A stretch of DNA of 64,000 nucleotides, taken from positions 399,253 to 463,252 of the forward strand of contig NZ_JOEI01000002.1 of assembly GCF_000718095.1 (NCBI RefSeq), read 5' to 3'. Each line of letters begins with the position of its first letter. Position 1 is the first letter of the stretch. The DNA comes from Streptomyces scopuliridis RB72. GTDB lineage: Bacteria > Actinomycetota > Actinomycetes > Streptomycetales > Streptomycetaceae. Under the pieces are notes generated by a model that saw only the letters and a program-made list of their open reading frames with translations, was not told where the DNA came from and searched no databases. This document shows positions 34,129-42,049 of the stretch, in pieces. Made by a program: the position numbers and the translations under genes.

Positions 34129-35849
34129 CAGAACAGGAAGTAACGCTGGGCCAGCGGGAGTTCGGCGGCGGGCGCGGGCTCCACCGGCTCGCCGTCGATG
34201 GTCACCGTGAAGCTGTCGGCGTCGACCTCGACGCGCGGCAGTGCGTCGTTCTCCCGCATGTCCGCCTTGGTGACCCCCCGGGTGTTGCCGATCGGCGCGA
34301 ACCTCTTCGCCAGGCCGAGGCGTTCGGGCAGCCCGTCCTCGATCGCCGCCTCCGCGACGAAGTTGACCGAGCCCGCCGCCGCCGCGCGGCCCAGCGCGCC
34401 GAACATCGGCCTCGGCAGCACCGGTTGAGGGGTCGGGATGGAGGCGTTGGCGTCGCCCATCTGCGCGTACGCGATCTGCCCGCCCTTGAGGACGAGTTGT
34501 GGCTTGACGCCGAAGAAGGCCGGGTCCCAGAGCACCAGATCGGCGAGTTTGCCGGTCTCGACGGAGCCGATCTCCCGGTCGAGCCCCTGGGCGACCGCCG
34601 GGTTGATGGTGTATTTGGCGACATAGCGGCGGGCGCGGTGGTTGTCGGCGCGGCCGTCGCCCGGCAGTGCGCCGCGGCGCTTCTTCATCACATGCGCGGT
34701 CTGCCAGGTGCGCATGATCACCTCACCGACGCGTCCCATGGCCTGGGAGTCGGAGGAGATGATCGAGATGGCCCCGAGGTCGTGCAGGATATCCTCGGCC
34801 GCGATGGTGGAGGGCCGGATACGGGACTCCGCGAAGGCGAGATCCTCGGGCACGGCCGGGTTGAGGTGGTGGCAGACCATCAGCATGTCGAGGTGTTCCT
34901 CGATGGTGTTGACGGTGTGCGGCCGGGTCGGGTTGGTGGAGCTCGGCAGTACGTACGGCTCGCTGACCACGGTGATGATGTCGGGGGCGTGCCCGCCGCC
35001 CGCGCCCTCCGTGTGGTACGCGTGGATGGTGCGGCCCGCGATGGCGGCGAGGGTGTCGCCGACGAAGCCCGCCTCGTTCAACGTATCGGTGTGGATGGCG
35101 AGTTGAGCGCCGGACTCCTCGCACACGCGCAGACAGGCGTCGATGACGGCGGGGGTGGCGCCCCAGTCCTCATGGATCTTGAACCCCAGTGCTCCGCCGC
35201 GCAGTTGGGCACGCATCGAGTCCTGGGACATCGTGTTGCCCTTGCCGAGCAGCCCGATATTGACGGGGAACGTCTCCAGCGCCTCGAACATCCGCGCGAG
35301 ATGCCAGGCCCCGGGGGTGACGGTGGTGGCTTTGGTGCCCTCGGCCGGTCCGGTGCCGCCGCCCACGAGAGTGGTGATTCCGCTCGCCAGCGCCTGGTCG
35401 ACGATCGTCGGCGAGATGAAGTGGACATGCGCGTCGATCGCGCCGGCGGTGACGATCTTCCCGTTGCCGGAGATGACTTCGGTCTCGGGCCCGATGACCA
35501 GCTCGGAGTGGACGCCGTCCATGGTGTCGGGGTTGCCGGCCTTGCCGATTCCGGTGATCCGGCCGTCCCGTACCCCGATGTCGGCCTTGACGATGCCCCA
35601 GTGGTCGATGATCAGCGCGCCGGTGATCACGGTGTCGGGCGCGCCCTCGGCCCGGGTCGTACGGGACTGGCCCATCGACTCGCGGATCACCTTGCCACCG
35701 CCGAACACCGCCTCGTCCCCGGCGAGTCCCGGCCCGCCGGAGCGGTCCTCCTCGATCTCGACGAGCAGATCGGTGTCGGCGAGACGAATCCGGTCGCCGG
35801 TCGTGGGGCCGAACAGATCGGCGTATCCGGCGCGGGACAGCTCAGTCAT
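34128..35849 (-). CDS. ureC: Urease alpha subunit
   Basis: Catalytic nickel subunit that hydrolyses urea to ammonia and carbamate; 573 residues from ATG 35849. The start is fixed by the [20 protein letters not shown]-terminus, which is universal in UreC; an upstream in-frame ATG lies within ureB. Nickel ligands are visible: His141 and His143 in GAIDAHVHF, carbamylated Lys224 in GFKIHEDWG, and His residues in HTDTLNEAG and HTEGAGGGH. The mobile flap with its catalytic His is in [20 protein letters not shown]. The start overlaps the ureB stop by 8 bp. All catalytic residues are present. Confidence 0.97.
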   Translation of the reverse strand: MTELSRAGYADLFGPTTGDRIRLADTDLLVEIEEDRSGGPGLAGDEAVFGGGKVIRESMGQSRTTRAEGAPDTVITGALIIDHWGIVKADIGVRDGRITGIGKAGNPDTMDGVHSELVIGPETEVISGNGKIVTAGAIDAHVHFISPTIVDQALASGITTLVGGGTGPAEGTKATTVTPGAWHLARMFEALETFPVNIGLLGKGNTMSQDSMRAQLRGGALGFKIHEDWGATPAVIDACLRVCEESGAQLAIHTDTLNEAGFVGDTLAAIAGRTIHAYHTEGAGGGHAPDIITVVSEPYVLPSSTNPTRPHTVNTIEEHLDMLMVCHHLNPAVPEDLAFAESRIRPSTIAAEDILHDLGAISIISSDSQAMGRVGEVIMRTWQTAHVMKKRRGALPGDGRADNHRARRYVAKYTINPAVAQGLDREIGSVETGKLADLVLWDPAFFGVKPQLVLKGGQIAYAQMGDANASIPTPQPVLPRPMFGALGRAAAAGSVNFVAEAAIEDGLPERLGLAKRFAPIGNTRGVTKADMRENDALPRVEVDADSFTVTIDGEPVEPAPAAELPLAQRYFLF

Positions 35850-36153
35850 CGAGGGGACCTCCGGTCTCTCCCCGCAGGCCCGGTACGACGCGCAGACCGG
35901 TGAGGGGTACGAGTACGACATCGACGGGAATGCCGGGTTCGAAGCGCACGGCGGTACCGGCGGCGATATGCAGCCGCTTGCCGCGCGCGGCGGCCCGGTC
36001 GAACTCCAGACCCGGGTTGGCCTCGGCGAAGTGGTAGTGGGAGCCGACCTGGACCGGCCGGTCGGCGGTGTTGAGAACGGTGAGCGCGGTGACCTCGCGG
36101 CCCTCGTTGAGGACGATCGGCCCGTCGGCGTAGAGGATCTCTCCGGGAATCAT
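35842..36153 (-). CDS. ureB: Urease beta subunit
   Basis: Structural subunit of the urease trimer of heterotrimers, 103 residues. ATG 36153 is chosen since [13 protein letters not shown] is the conserved N-terminus; the frame extends 15 codons further up without family similarity. Conserved features: [29 protein letters not shown] and ALDFDR-type segment [14 protein letters not shown], then GTAVRFEPG. It separates from ureA by 16 bp and overlaps ureC by 8 bp. Confidence 0.95.
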   Translation of the reverse strand: MIPGEILYADGPIVLNEGREVTALTVLNTADRPVQVGSHYHFAEANPGLEFDRAAARGKRLHIAAGTAVRFEPGIPVDVVLVPLTGLRVVPGLRGETGGPLDD

Positions 36154-36169
36154 CGGCGGCGCTCCCCCG

Positions 36170-36472
36170 TCAGACGATCGGGTCATGGACGGTGACAAGC
36201 TTCGTACCGTCCGGGAAGGTGGCCTCCACCTGGACGTCGTGGATCATCTCGGGGATGCCTTCCATGACATCGTCCCGGCCGAGCACCGTGCGTCCCGAGG
36301 CCATGAGCTCGGCGACGGTACGGCCGTCCCTGGCGCCTTCGAGAATGTGCGAGGTGATCAGGGCGACCGCCTCGGGATGGTTGAGCCGCAGTCCGCGTTC
36401 CCTGCGCCTGGCCGCGACATCCGCGGCCACATGGATGAGCAGACGCTCCTGCTCGTGCGGGGTCAATTGCAC
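36170..36472 (-). CDS. ureA: Urease gamma subunit
   Basis: First gene of the urease operon, 100 residues, full length. [20 protein letters not shown] is the signature N-terminus, followed by [21 protein letters not shown] and [22 protein letters not shown], and a closing [13 protein letters not shown]. Upstream (36549-36612) lie a CRP-like CTGTGA-N9-TCACAG palindrome and a GlnR-like element, which would suit control by carbon or nitrogen supply. Confidence 0.96.
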   Translation of the reverse strand: MQLTPHEQERLLIHVAADVAARRRERGLRLNHPEAVALITSHILEGARDGRTVAELMASGRTVLGRDDVMEGIPEMIHDVQVEATFPDGTKLVTVHDPIV

Positions 36473-36548
36473 GCTTCCACCTCATCGTCTCCGGCCCGGT
36501 GACGGCCGGGCGCAGCCGAACCCTAGCCAACTTCAACATTCCGTTGAA

Positions 36549-36569
36549 CTGTGATCGGGGTGGTCACAG
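36549..36569. promoter_or_regulatory. CTGTGA-N9-TCACAG palindrome upstream of ureA
   Basis: Perfect six-base arms (36549-36554 and 36564-36569) separated by nine bases, centred about 87 bp before the ureA ATG. The TGTGA/TCACA arms recall CRP/FNR-family sites, although the nine-base spacer is longer than the usual six. The binding protein is unknown. Confidence 0.45.
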
Positions 36570-36596
36570 CCAGGCATTGCACGTTAGGGCGGAAGT

Positions 36597-36612
36597 TTTT
36601 CCAACGCGTTAA
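36597..36612 (-). promoter_or_regulatory. Possible GlnR box upstream of ureA
   Basis: On the minus strand TTAAC-N6-GAAAA matches most positions of the actinobacterial GlnR consensus gTnAc-N6-GaAAc (first and last bases differ). It lies about 125-140 bp before ureA. Urease genes are known GlnR targets in Streptomyces, which supports but does not prove the call. Confidence 0.35.
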
Positions 36613-36750
36613 CTGATCTTTTGCCGGCCCCTGGACATCGGGGCACGCACCCCGAGCCGCCGCGATCGCGGTCCTGGCGACATCGGCCGCGCGGACCGGC
36701 ACGGGTCGCCTCACAAGTCGTATACGGAGTCGGCGGCACAGCCGGCGGCG

Positions 36751-37065
36751 TCACCTGCCGGGGCCCGGCGGCCGGTCACCGCCCTCCGGGCCGTGGCGGT
36801 CCGGCCGGTGCTCGGCCGCGATCCCGAACCGCCGCCGCTCACCGGGGGCGGACGGTACGGGCCGGATGGCCGAGACCGAGCTGATCACCTGCTCCTCGGC
36901 CGCGTCGGGCTCGCTCTCAAGCCGTTCCAGGTCAGCGGCGGAGACCAGCGCGACCAGCGGCTTCCCGTGCCGGGTCACCACCACGCGCTCACCGCCGTAG
37001 ACCACGCGGTTGATCAGATCGGCGAGCTCTGCCCGGGCTTGCGTCACCGGAATCTCGTAGGCCAT
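36751..37065 (-). CDS. Phd/YefM-type antitoxin without a linked toxin
   Basis: Antitoxin-like DNA-binding protein of 104 residues. The Phd/YefM fold is clear: EIPVTQARAELADLINRVVYGGERVVVTRHGKPLVALVSAADLERLE (about 4-50). The C-terminal half, which would cap a toxin, is a variable Pro/Arg/Gly-rich tail. No RelE/Doc/VapC-type toxin gene is adjacent: ureA lies 278 bp downstream and clpP is divergent. It is an orphan antitoxin or a stand-alone repressor, perhaps of itself and the divergent clpP. Confidence 0.85.
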   Translation of the reverse strand: MAYEIPVTQARAELADLINRVVYGGERVVVTRHGKPLVALVSAADLERLESEPDAAEEQVISSVSAIRPVPSAPGERRRFGIAAEHRPDRHGPEGGDRPPGPGR

Positions 37066-37176
37066 GCCCCCAGCTTAAAAGGGCGACACGCCATGAACCG
37101 AGGTGCGGCGCCCCGCCGCCACCGGCGAGGGCCCGTGTTCCGTCCGGATCTCCGCGCATACCCGTGCCTGACGTTC

Positions 37177-37191
37177 TGTACGTCCTGTACA
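37177..37191. promoter_or_regulatory. TGTAC-N5-GTACA inverted repeat in the clpP promoter
   Basis: Perfect five-base arms (37177-37181, 37187-37191) about 47 bp before the clpP ATG. The same bases also read as a direct repeat CTGTAC. This is a candidate operator for a clpP regulator; it is short, so chance occurrence is possible. Confidence 0.35.
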
Positions 37192-37237
37192 TTTTCACAG
37201 AGACCTACGGAGACCCTCGTACGAGGAGAGGCACGCC

Positions 37238-37885
37238 ATGAACCGTCCTTCAGCCCGCTACGTCCTGCCCGAGTTCACCGAGCGGACGACCAACGGGACC
37301 CGCACCCTCGACCCGTACTCCAAGCTCCTCGAAGAGCGGATCATCTTCCTCGGCACCCCGGTCGACGACACCGCGGCCAACGATGTGATCGCGCAGTTCA
37401 TCCACCTCGAATACGCCGCGCCCGACCGGGACATCTCGCTCTACATCAACTCCCCGGGCGGCTCGATCAGCGCCATGTCCGCGATCTACGACACGATGCA
37501 GATCGTCACCTGCGACGTGGAGACCATCTGCCTCGGACAGGCGGCCTCGACCGCCGCCGTACTGCTGGCCGCCGGGGCGCCGGGGAAGCGGATGGCTCTG
37601 CCCGGAGCGCGGCTCGTCCTCCAGCAGCCCGCCATCGAGGAGCCGGTCCAGGGGCAGATGTCCGATCTGGCGATCCACGCGCAGGAGATGCTCCGGCTGC
37701 GGTCCCTGCTCACATCCATGCTGGCGCGGCACACCGGGCAGAGCACGGAGCGGATCACCGAGGACATCGAGCGGGACACGATCTTCGACGCGCCGGCCGC
37801 CCGGGCGTACGGGCTGCTCGATCACGTCGTACAGAACCGCAAGACGTCCCTCAACGCGTCACGCGACCTCTTCGACGCGCGGTGA
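37238..37885 (+). CDS. ClpP-type protease subunit with catalytic His replaced by Gln
   Basis: ClpP-family subunit of 215 residues, closest in feel to Streptomyces ClpP3 ([32 protein letters not shown]). The nucleophile Ser104 is present ([14 protein letters not shown]) and Asp180 lies in IERDTIFD. The catalytic His, normally in the ARxxIHQP context, is Gln129 ([17 protein letters not shown], codon CAG at 37622-37624). The subunit is therefore predicted to be inactive or strongly impaired by itself. It may act as a structural partner in a mixed ring, like ClpR subunits of plants and cyanobacteria. No second clpP or ATPase gene is adjacent. GGAGAGG precedes the ATG, and a strong terminator follows. 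Confidence 0.9.
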   Translation: MNRPSARYVLPEFTERTTNGTRTLDPYSKLLEERIIFLGTPVDDTAANDVIAQFIHLEYAAPDRDISLYINSPGGSISAMSAIYDTMQIVTCDVETICLGQAASTAAVLLAAGAPGKRMALPGARLVLQQPAIEEPVQGQMSDLAIHAQEMLRLRSLLTSMLARHTGQSTERITEDIERDTIFDAPAARAYGLLDHVVQNRKTSLNASRDLFDAR

Positions 37886-37908
37886 ACGCCTGCGCCGACA
37901 CGGCGAGC

Positions 37909-37941
37909 CGTTCCCGTATGGACGCCGCCCATACGGGAACG
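37909..37941 (+). terminator. Perfect 13-bp hairpin terminator after clpP
   Basis: CGTTCCCGTATGG (37909-37921) pairs perfectly with CCATACGGGAACG (37929-37941) around a 7-base loop, 24 bp after the clpP stop. No T tract follows. Confidence 0.8.
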
Positions 37942-38210
37942 ACTCGCACGTTCGGCGTATGAACCGACTGGACGAGTACGGGGGGTCAAGTTGCGCGGAG
38001 CGACCTGATCCGCGAAGCACCCCCGAACTCCCTTGCAGGTACGGCCCTCATCAGGGGTCACGCCCTCGGCGCGACACACCCCTTCGCCACACTTTCGGAT
38101 CAGTCGTGACGAACTTCACATATGGTCGTTTCGTCTCGGATATCCACCTGTTCCTGCGTCAAGATCCCTGGGACGACAAGCCCCCGCCACCGCGGCGGGG
38201 CGGTCCGGGC
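37942..38210 (+). other. Promoter and leader region of the riboswitch-controlled NlpC/P60 gene
   Basis: No gene is seen. The stretch must hold the promoter of the long 5' leader; the more AT-rich bases around 38095-38150 are the likeliest place. A CCCCGCC/GGCGGGG hairpin lies at about 38182-38200, just before the aptamer. Confidence 0.4.
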
Positions 38211-38395
38211 GGACGCCGAGTCCTGCCGCCGCACCGGATGCAGGTCGACAGGAGTGGATCGGCAGGAGTGGAGGACCCAGGCAGTACGGGACGACGCCCG
38301 GTGTGGTCGTCCCTCGGGGTGAAGCCGTGAGAGCGGCCGGGCAACTTCGCCAGCCCGAACCCGACAGGTCATCCTTCACAGGCGGCTGACGAAGG
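38211..38395 (+). ncRNA. c-di-AMP riboswitch (ydaO/yuaA type)
   Basis: The leader of the NlpC/P60 gene has the actinobacterial ydaO-type pattern: GGACGCCGAGTCCTGCCGCC, then paired GGAGTGGATCGGCAGGAGTGG, GAGGACCCAGGC, GGGGTGAAGCCG, GGCCGGGCAACTTCGCC, CCCGAACCCGACAGGTCATC and the closing CTTCACAGGCGGCTGACGAAGG just ahead of the start codon. This RNA class senses cyclic di-AMP and commonly switches off cell-wall hydrolase genes. Identification is by recalled consensus and by gene context. Edges are approximate. Confidence 0.88.
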
Positions 38396-38402
38396 GTTGC
38401 GC

Positions 38403-38876
38403 ATGACCGCGCAGACGAATGTCCCGTCTCTGTTGTCCAGGACCGGTGCGGTTTCGGTCCTCACACTCGCCGCGCTCGGCGGCACGATGCTCGTGCCCGG
38501 CGCCACGTCCGAGGCCGAGGCCGCCACGCGCGCGGTCAAGGCCCTCAAGATCGCCGCCTCGAAGGAGGGCTCGCCGTACCGGTGGGGAGCCACGGGGCCC
38601 CATCGCTTCGACTGCTCGGGGCTGACGCTCTACTCGTACAAGAAGGTCGGCAAGAAGCTCCCCCGCACGGCCCAGCAGCAGTACAACTCGTCCCGACATA
38701 TCGCGCCCTCCCAACGGCGCAAGGGGGACCTGGTGTTCTTCCACTGGGGCGGCTACGTCTACCACGTCGGGATCTACGCCGGCAGGGGAAAGATCTGGCA
38801 CTCGCCGAAGACCGGGGCGCTGGTACGGCTGGAGCGGATCTGGTCCCCGAGCGTCTTGTACGGCCGGGTGAACTGA
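38403..38876 (+). CDS. Secreted NlpC/P60 cell-wall hydrolase
   Basis: Small exported peptidoglycan endopeptidase of 157 residues: a signal peptide (hydrophobic residues about 16-34, Ala-rich cleavage near 41) and one NlpC/P60 domain. The Cys71 nucleophile is in RFDCSGL, His121 in YVYHVGIYAG, and the third polar residue is His133 in IWHSP. GSPYRWGATGP is the family lead-in. No LysM or SH3 anchor is present. ATG 38403 is used; GAAGGG lies about ten bases upstream, at the end of the riboswitch. Expression should follow c-di-AMP and so osmotic, developmental or resuscitation signals, as for other Streptomyces hydrolases with this leader. Confidence 0.92.
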   Translation: MTAQTNVPSLLSRTGAVSVLTLAALGGTMLVPGATSEAEAATRAVKALKIAASKEGSPYRWGATGPHRFDCSGLTLYSYKKVGKKLPRTAQQQYNSSRHIAPSQRRKGDLVFFHWGGYVYHVGIYAGRGKIWHSPKTGALVRLERIWSPSVLYGRVN

Positions 38877-38947
38877 CCCCGGCCGCCCGCACCGGCCCTC
38901 CCCGAGCCACAGCCCCCCGGACGTAAGGACGCTGACGACGCGTCGAA

Positions 38948-38979
38948 GGGGCTGTCCACGCCCCGGCGGGGACAGCCCC
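38948..38979. terminator. Bidirectional terminator between NlpC/P60 gene and HATPase gene
   Basis: Perfect 10-bp stem GGGGCTGTCC (38948-38957) with GGACAGCCCC (38970-38979), 12-base loop, located between two convergent genes. Confidence 0.75.
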
Positions 38980-38993
38980 AGGACGGCCCCCGG

Positions 38994-39425
38994 TCAGCTG
39001 GAGACCGGGACCGTCCACGGCAGGACGATCCAGACCGTCTTGCCACCCTCCGCGGTCGGGGTGACCGTGACCTGTCCCCCCTGCTCGGCGGTGAGCGAGC
39101 GGACGATCACCATGCCGCGGCCGTTGTCCTGCTGCACGGCCGCGGGCAGCCGTTGCGGCCAGCGCGGATGGCTGTCGGTGACTCCGACGCGCAGTTGCTC
39201 GTCGCGTTCGAGCCTGATCTCCACGGTGAACGTGGGCGACTGGCCGAAGGTGTGCTGCACCGCGTTCGTGGCCAGTTCCGAGACGATCAGCCGTACCGTC
39301 TCGGCCATGTCCTCCCGCGCCGGCAGCCCCCACTCGGCCAGCAGGTCCACGACGTATCTTCGCGCCGCGGTGACCGAGGCGGGATCGCTCGGCAGGGTGA
39401 TGGATGCTTCCTGGTGGTCTGCCAT
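38994..39425 (-). CDS. RsbW-like ATP-binding regulatory protein (HATPase_c_2)
   Basis: Single-domain GHKL ATPase of 143 residues, like anti-sigma-factor kinases. ATG 39425 is chosen because family similarity begins at ASITLPSDPASVTAARRYV; the open frame continues upstream through non-conserved sequence. N-box: LIVSELATNAVQHT; G1/G2 boxes are represented by VTDSHPRWPQ and DNGRGMVIVRSL, with GGKTVWIVLPW at the end. It is divergent from the XRE/DUF5753 gene, and with the DUF397 gene they form the trio repeated many times in Streptomyces genomes. It probably regulates by binding or phosphorylating a partner, but no sigma factor is linked here. Confidence 0.88.
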   Translation of the reverse strand: MADHQEASITLPSDPASVTAARRYVVDLLAEWGLPAREDMAETVRLIVSELATNAVQHTFGQSPTFTVEIRLERDEQLRVGVTDSHPRWPQRLPAAVQQDNGRGMVIVRSLTAEQGGQVTVTPTAEGGKTVWIVLPWTVPVSS

Positions 39426-39681
39426 GGCGACGCCGTCCCTTTCCCGCCGGGCCTGGCTCCGGCACAGAGCGGATGACTGCGCGGACGGCCTCGGACCGTG
39501 CTTCGCGCCAGCCTGCCACTGATCGTGCCGTTCCCAGGGCCGATCCACCGAGATCTGCATATATCTGTCGCTCAAAGCGGTGAACTCTGCAACGCGAGAC
39601 CGTATTTGGGCGCCGAAAAGATATCTTCTCCGCCGCGGCGCCCAAGGGCGCGACGAACACAGGGCGGGGAGGCAATCATTC

Positions 39682-40536
39682 ATGCGGCATATTCCAGAGG
39701 TGCGCCGGCGCAGGCTCGGTGAGGAATTGCGCAAGCTGCGGCAGAGCGCGGGGCTGACGAGCGGCCAGACCGCGCGGCTGCTCGGCTGGCATCAGTCGAA
39801 GGTCAGCCGGATCGAGACGGGCGTCAGCGGGGTGAAGGACGAGGATCTGGCCGGGCTGCTCGACGCGCTCGGCGTCAGCGATCCGCAACTGCGGCTGCTG
39901 CTGGGCGCCTTGGCCGGGACCACCAGCAACGGCCAGGGGTGGTGGATGGCGTACGGCGGCGTGATCCCGCCACAGTACCGGGACTTCATCAGCCTGGAGT
40001 CCCAGGCCCGTACCGCGCGCACGCTGGAGACTTCCGTGGTCCCGGGGCTGCTCCAGACCCCCGCGTACGCCCGCGCCGTAACCCGTGCGGCGCTCGGCGG
40101 GATGCCCTCCGCGACGGTCGACTCCCTGGTCGAGGTGCGGCTCGCCCGCCAGGAGGTGCTGCGCGCCGGCATACCCCTGAAGCTGCACGCCGTGCTGGAC
40201 GAGGCCGTGCTGCGCCGTCAGGTGGGCGGGCCGGGCGTGATGCGGGAGCAGCTGCTACAGCTGTCGGAGCTGGCCCGTCTTCCGCACATCTGTCTTCAGG
40301 TGCTGCCGTTCACGGGGGGCGGCTATGTGGGACTCACCGGTCCTTTCGTTATCTTCTCGTTTCCGCACATTACTGATCTGGATTTGGTCGTTCTCGACCA
40401 TTTGACGAATAGCCTCTATCTGGAGCGGAAAGAAGACCTTGAGGCGTACTGCGCGGCGTTCGGCACAATGCAGGCGCATGCCCTCTCGACCGAGGATTCA
40501 TTGGATCTCATCGCCGGGATCGGTGACGGCGCCTAG
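39682..40536 (+). CDS. XRE-family regulator with DUF5753 domain
   Basis: DNA-binding protein of 284 residues. ATG 39682 follows GGGGAGG; similarity starts here. The N-terminal HTH (about 10-65) has LGEELRKLRQSAGLTSGQTARLLGWHQSKVSRIETG. The rest is the DUF5753 effector region, with FISLESQARTARTLETSVVPGLLQTPAYARA, LHAVLDEAVLRRQVGG and HICLQVLPFTGG. BldB/WhiJ-type relatives act with a small DUF397 protein encoded next door, in developmental or antibiotic regulation. The DUF397 gene starts eight bases downstream. Confidence 0.9.
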   Translation: MRHIPEVRRRRLGEELRKLRQSAGLTSGQTARLLGWHQSKVSRIETGVSGVKDEDLAGLLDALGVSDPQLRLLLGALAGTTSNGQGWWMAYGGVIPPQYRDFISLESQARTARTLETSVVPGLLQTPAYARAVTRAALGGMPSATVDSLVEVRLARQEVLRAGIPLKLHAVLDEAVLRRQVGGPGVMREQLLQLSELARLPHICLQVLPFTGGGYVGLTGPFVIFSFPHITDLDLVVLDHLTNSLYLERKEDLEAYCAAFGTMQAHALSTEDSLDLIAGIGDGA

Positions 40537-40544
40537 GGAGCATC

Positions 40545-40751
40545 ATGACCCCCCACCTGACATGGCCATCCGCATGGCATCGCAGCAGCTACAGCACCGG
40601 CGCGAACAACTGCGTGGAGTGCGCCCCCAATGACGCGGGCGGACTGGCCGTACGTGACTCCAAGGAAGTGACCCGACCCCATCTGTTCTTCTCGGGGGAC
40701 GCCTGGACCTCCTTCGTCTCCGCGCTGCGTGACGAGGCGCCGGCCCGCTGA
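40545..40751 (+). CDS. DUF397 family small protein
   Basis: Small protein of 68 residues with the full DUF397 pattern: WHRSSYSTGANNCVEC, LAVRDSKE and FFSGDAWTSFVSAL. It follows the XRE/DUF5753 gene by eight bases and is surely cotranscribed. In WhiJ-like systems such proteins oppose or modulate the HTH partner, a link that is known for the family and inferred here. It converges on bioF with a 4-bp gap. Confidence 0.93.
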   Translation: MTPHLTWPSAWHRSSYSTGANNCVECAPNDAGGLAVRDSKEVTRPHLFFSGDAWTSFVSALRDEAPAR

Positions 40752-40755
40752 CCGC

Positions 40756-41907
40756 TCAGCTCGCGTCCCCGGGCGCGAGCGAGACGATCGTGTCCACCGC
40801 CGTGCCGATCTGCTGATCCGTCAGATCGGCACGGGCGGTGAGCCGGATCCTGGAGACGCCGTCGGGCACCGACGGCGGACGGAAGCACCCCACGAGCAGT
40901 CCCGCCGCACGGCACTCCGCGGCCCAGCGCACGGCCGCCTCGGGTGACGGTGCTCGTACGGAGACCACGGCGGCGTCCGGTCGTACGGCCGTCAGGCCCG
41001 CCCCGGTCAGCAGCCGGTGCAGCGTACGGGCCACTTCGCGCGCCCGGTCCGCTCTGGCGGGCTCCCGGCGCAGCAGCCGCAGACTCTCCAGCGCGCCGCC
41101 GACGGCCGCCGGCGCCAGTCCCGTGTCGAAGATGAACGTACGGGCCGCGTTGACCAGATGGCCGATGACCCGTGCCGGGCCGAGTATCGCGCCGCCCTGG
41201 CTGCCCAGGGACTTGGAGAGCGTGACGGTGGCCACCACACCGGACGCCCCGGCGATGCCCGCCGCGTCCGGCGTGCCCCGGCCCCCCGCGCCGAGCACGC
41301 CCAGTCCGTGCGCGTCGTCGACGAGGAGGGCCGCGCCGCGGGTACGGCAGACCTCGGCCAGTTCCCCGAGCGGGGCCGCGTCGCCGTCCACCGAGAACAC
41401 CGCGTCGCTCACCATGAGCGCCCGCCGCCCGGCGTGCGCGTCGAGTGTCTTGCGTACGGCCTCGGGCTCGGCGTGCGGTACGACCACGGTCTCGGCGCGC
41501 GAGAGCCGGCAGCCGTCCACGATCGAGGCGTGATTGCCCGCGTCGGACAGCAGCAGCGAGTCGCGGGCCGTGAGCGCGGTGAGGGCGGCCAGATTGGCCG
41601 CGTAGCCGGAGGAGAGGACGAGCGCGGCCTCGAAGCCGCAGAACGCGGCCAGTTCACGTTCCAGATCGGCGTGCAGCTCGGTGCTGCCGGTGACCAGCCG
41701 GGAGCCGGTGGCGCCCGCGCCCCAGCGGCGCGCCGCCTCCGCCGCCGCGCCGGTCACCGCGGGGTGGCGGGTGAGCCCCAGATAGTCGTTGCTCGCCAGG
41801 TCCAGCAGCCCGGATTCAGCCGGGCGCGGCCGGAGCGTACGGACCAGCCCCGACCGTTCACGGCGGCGGGCCTCGTCGTCGGTCCAGTCGAAGGGGTCGC
41901 GCTCCAT
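40756..41907 (-). CDS. bioF: 8-amino-7-oxononanoate synthase
   Basis: PLP enzyme that condenses pimeloyl-ACP/CoA with L-alanine in the first ring-building step of biotin synthesis; 383 residues from ATG 41907 (AAAAGGA upstream; an ATG nine codons earlier is less likely). Fold type I features: [62 protein letters not shown] and Lys232 in [11 protein letters not shown] for the aldimine. It is transcribed away from bioB-A-D, with a 142-bp shared promoter region. Confidence 0.95.
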   Translation of the reverse strand: MERDPFDWTDDEARRRERSGLVRTLRPRPAESGLLDLASNDYLGLTRHPAVTGAAAEAARRWGAGATGSRLVTGSTELHADLERELAAFCGFEAALVLSSGYAANLAALTALTARDSLLLSDAGNHASIVDGCRLSRAETVVVPHAEPEAVRKTLDAHAGRRALMVSDAVFSVDGDAAPLGELAEVCRTRGAALLVDDAHGLGVLGAGGRGTPDAAGIAGASGVVATVTLSKSLGSQGGAILGPARVIGHLVNAARTFIFDTGLAPAAVGGALESLRLLRREPARADRAREVARTLHRLLTGAGLTAVRPDAAVVSVRAPSPEAAVRWAAECRAAGLLVGCFRPPSVPDGVSRIRLTARADLTDQQIGTAVDTIVSLAPGDAS

Positions 41908-41981
41908 GGTCCGGTCCTTTTGTAGGCAGCGCACAGACCTTAGCCGGGTCGCGACCGGGTCAGGGTGTGGTCATACACACA

Positions 41982-41994
41982 CGTCGTTCCGACG
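41982..41994. promoter_or_regulatory. Inverted repeat between bioF and bioB
   Basis: CGTCG-TTC-CGACG with partly paired CACACA/GTGTTGTG flanks lies midway between the two divergent biotin transcription units. It is a candidate biotin operator. It does not match BirA or BioR sites I can recall, and the arms are short. Confidence 0.35.
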
Positions 41995-42049
41995 GTGTTG
42001 TGGGGTTCCTCCTTTTCCCGGACGTCCTCGATGGGCAAGGATCAGCACC

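Noticed and set aside
37087..37243. Repeated ACGCCATGAACC sequence, suggesting a second clpP start at 37093
   Set aside because: The frame from the upstream ATG does not continue into clpP and lacks similarity; only the ATG at 37238 has GGAGAGG.
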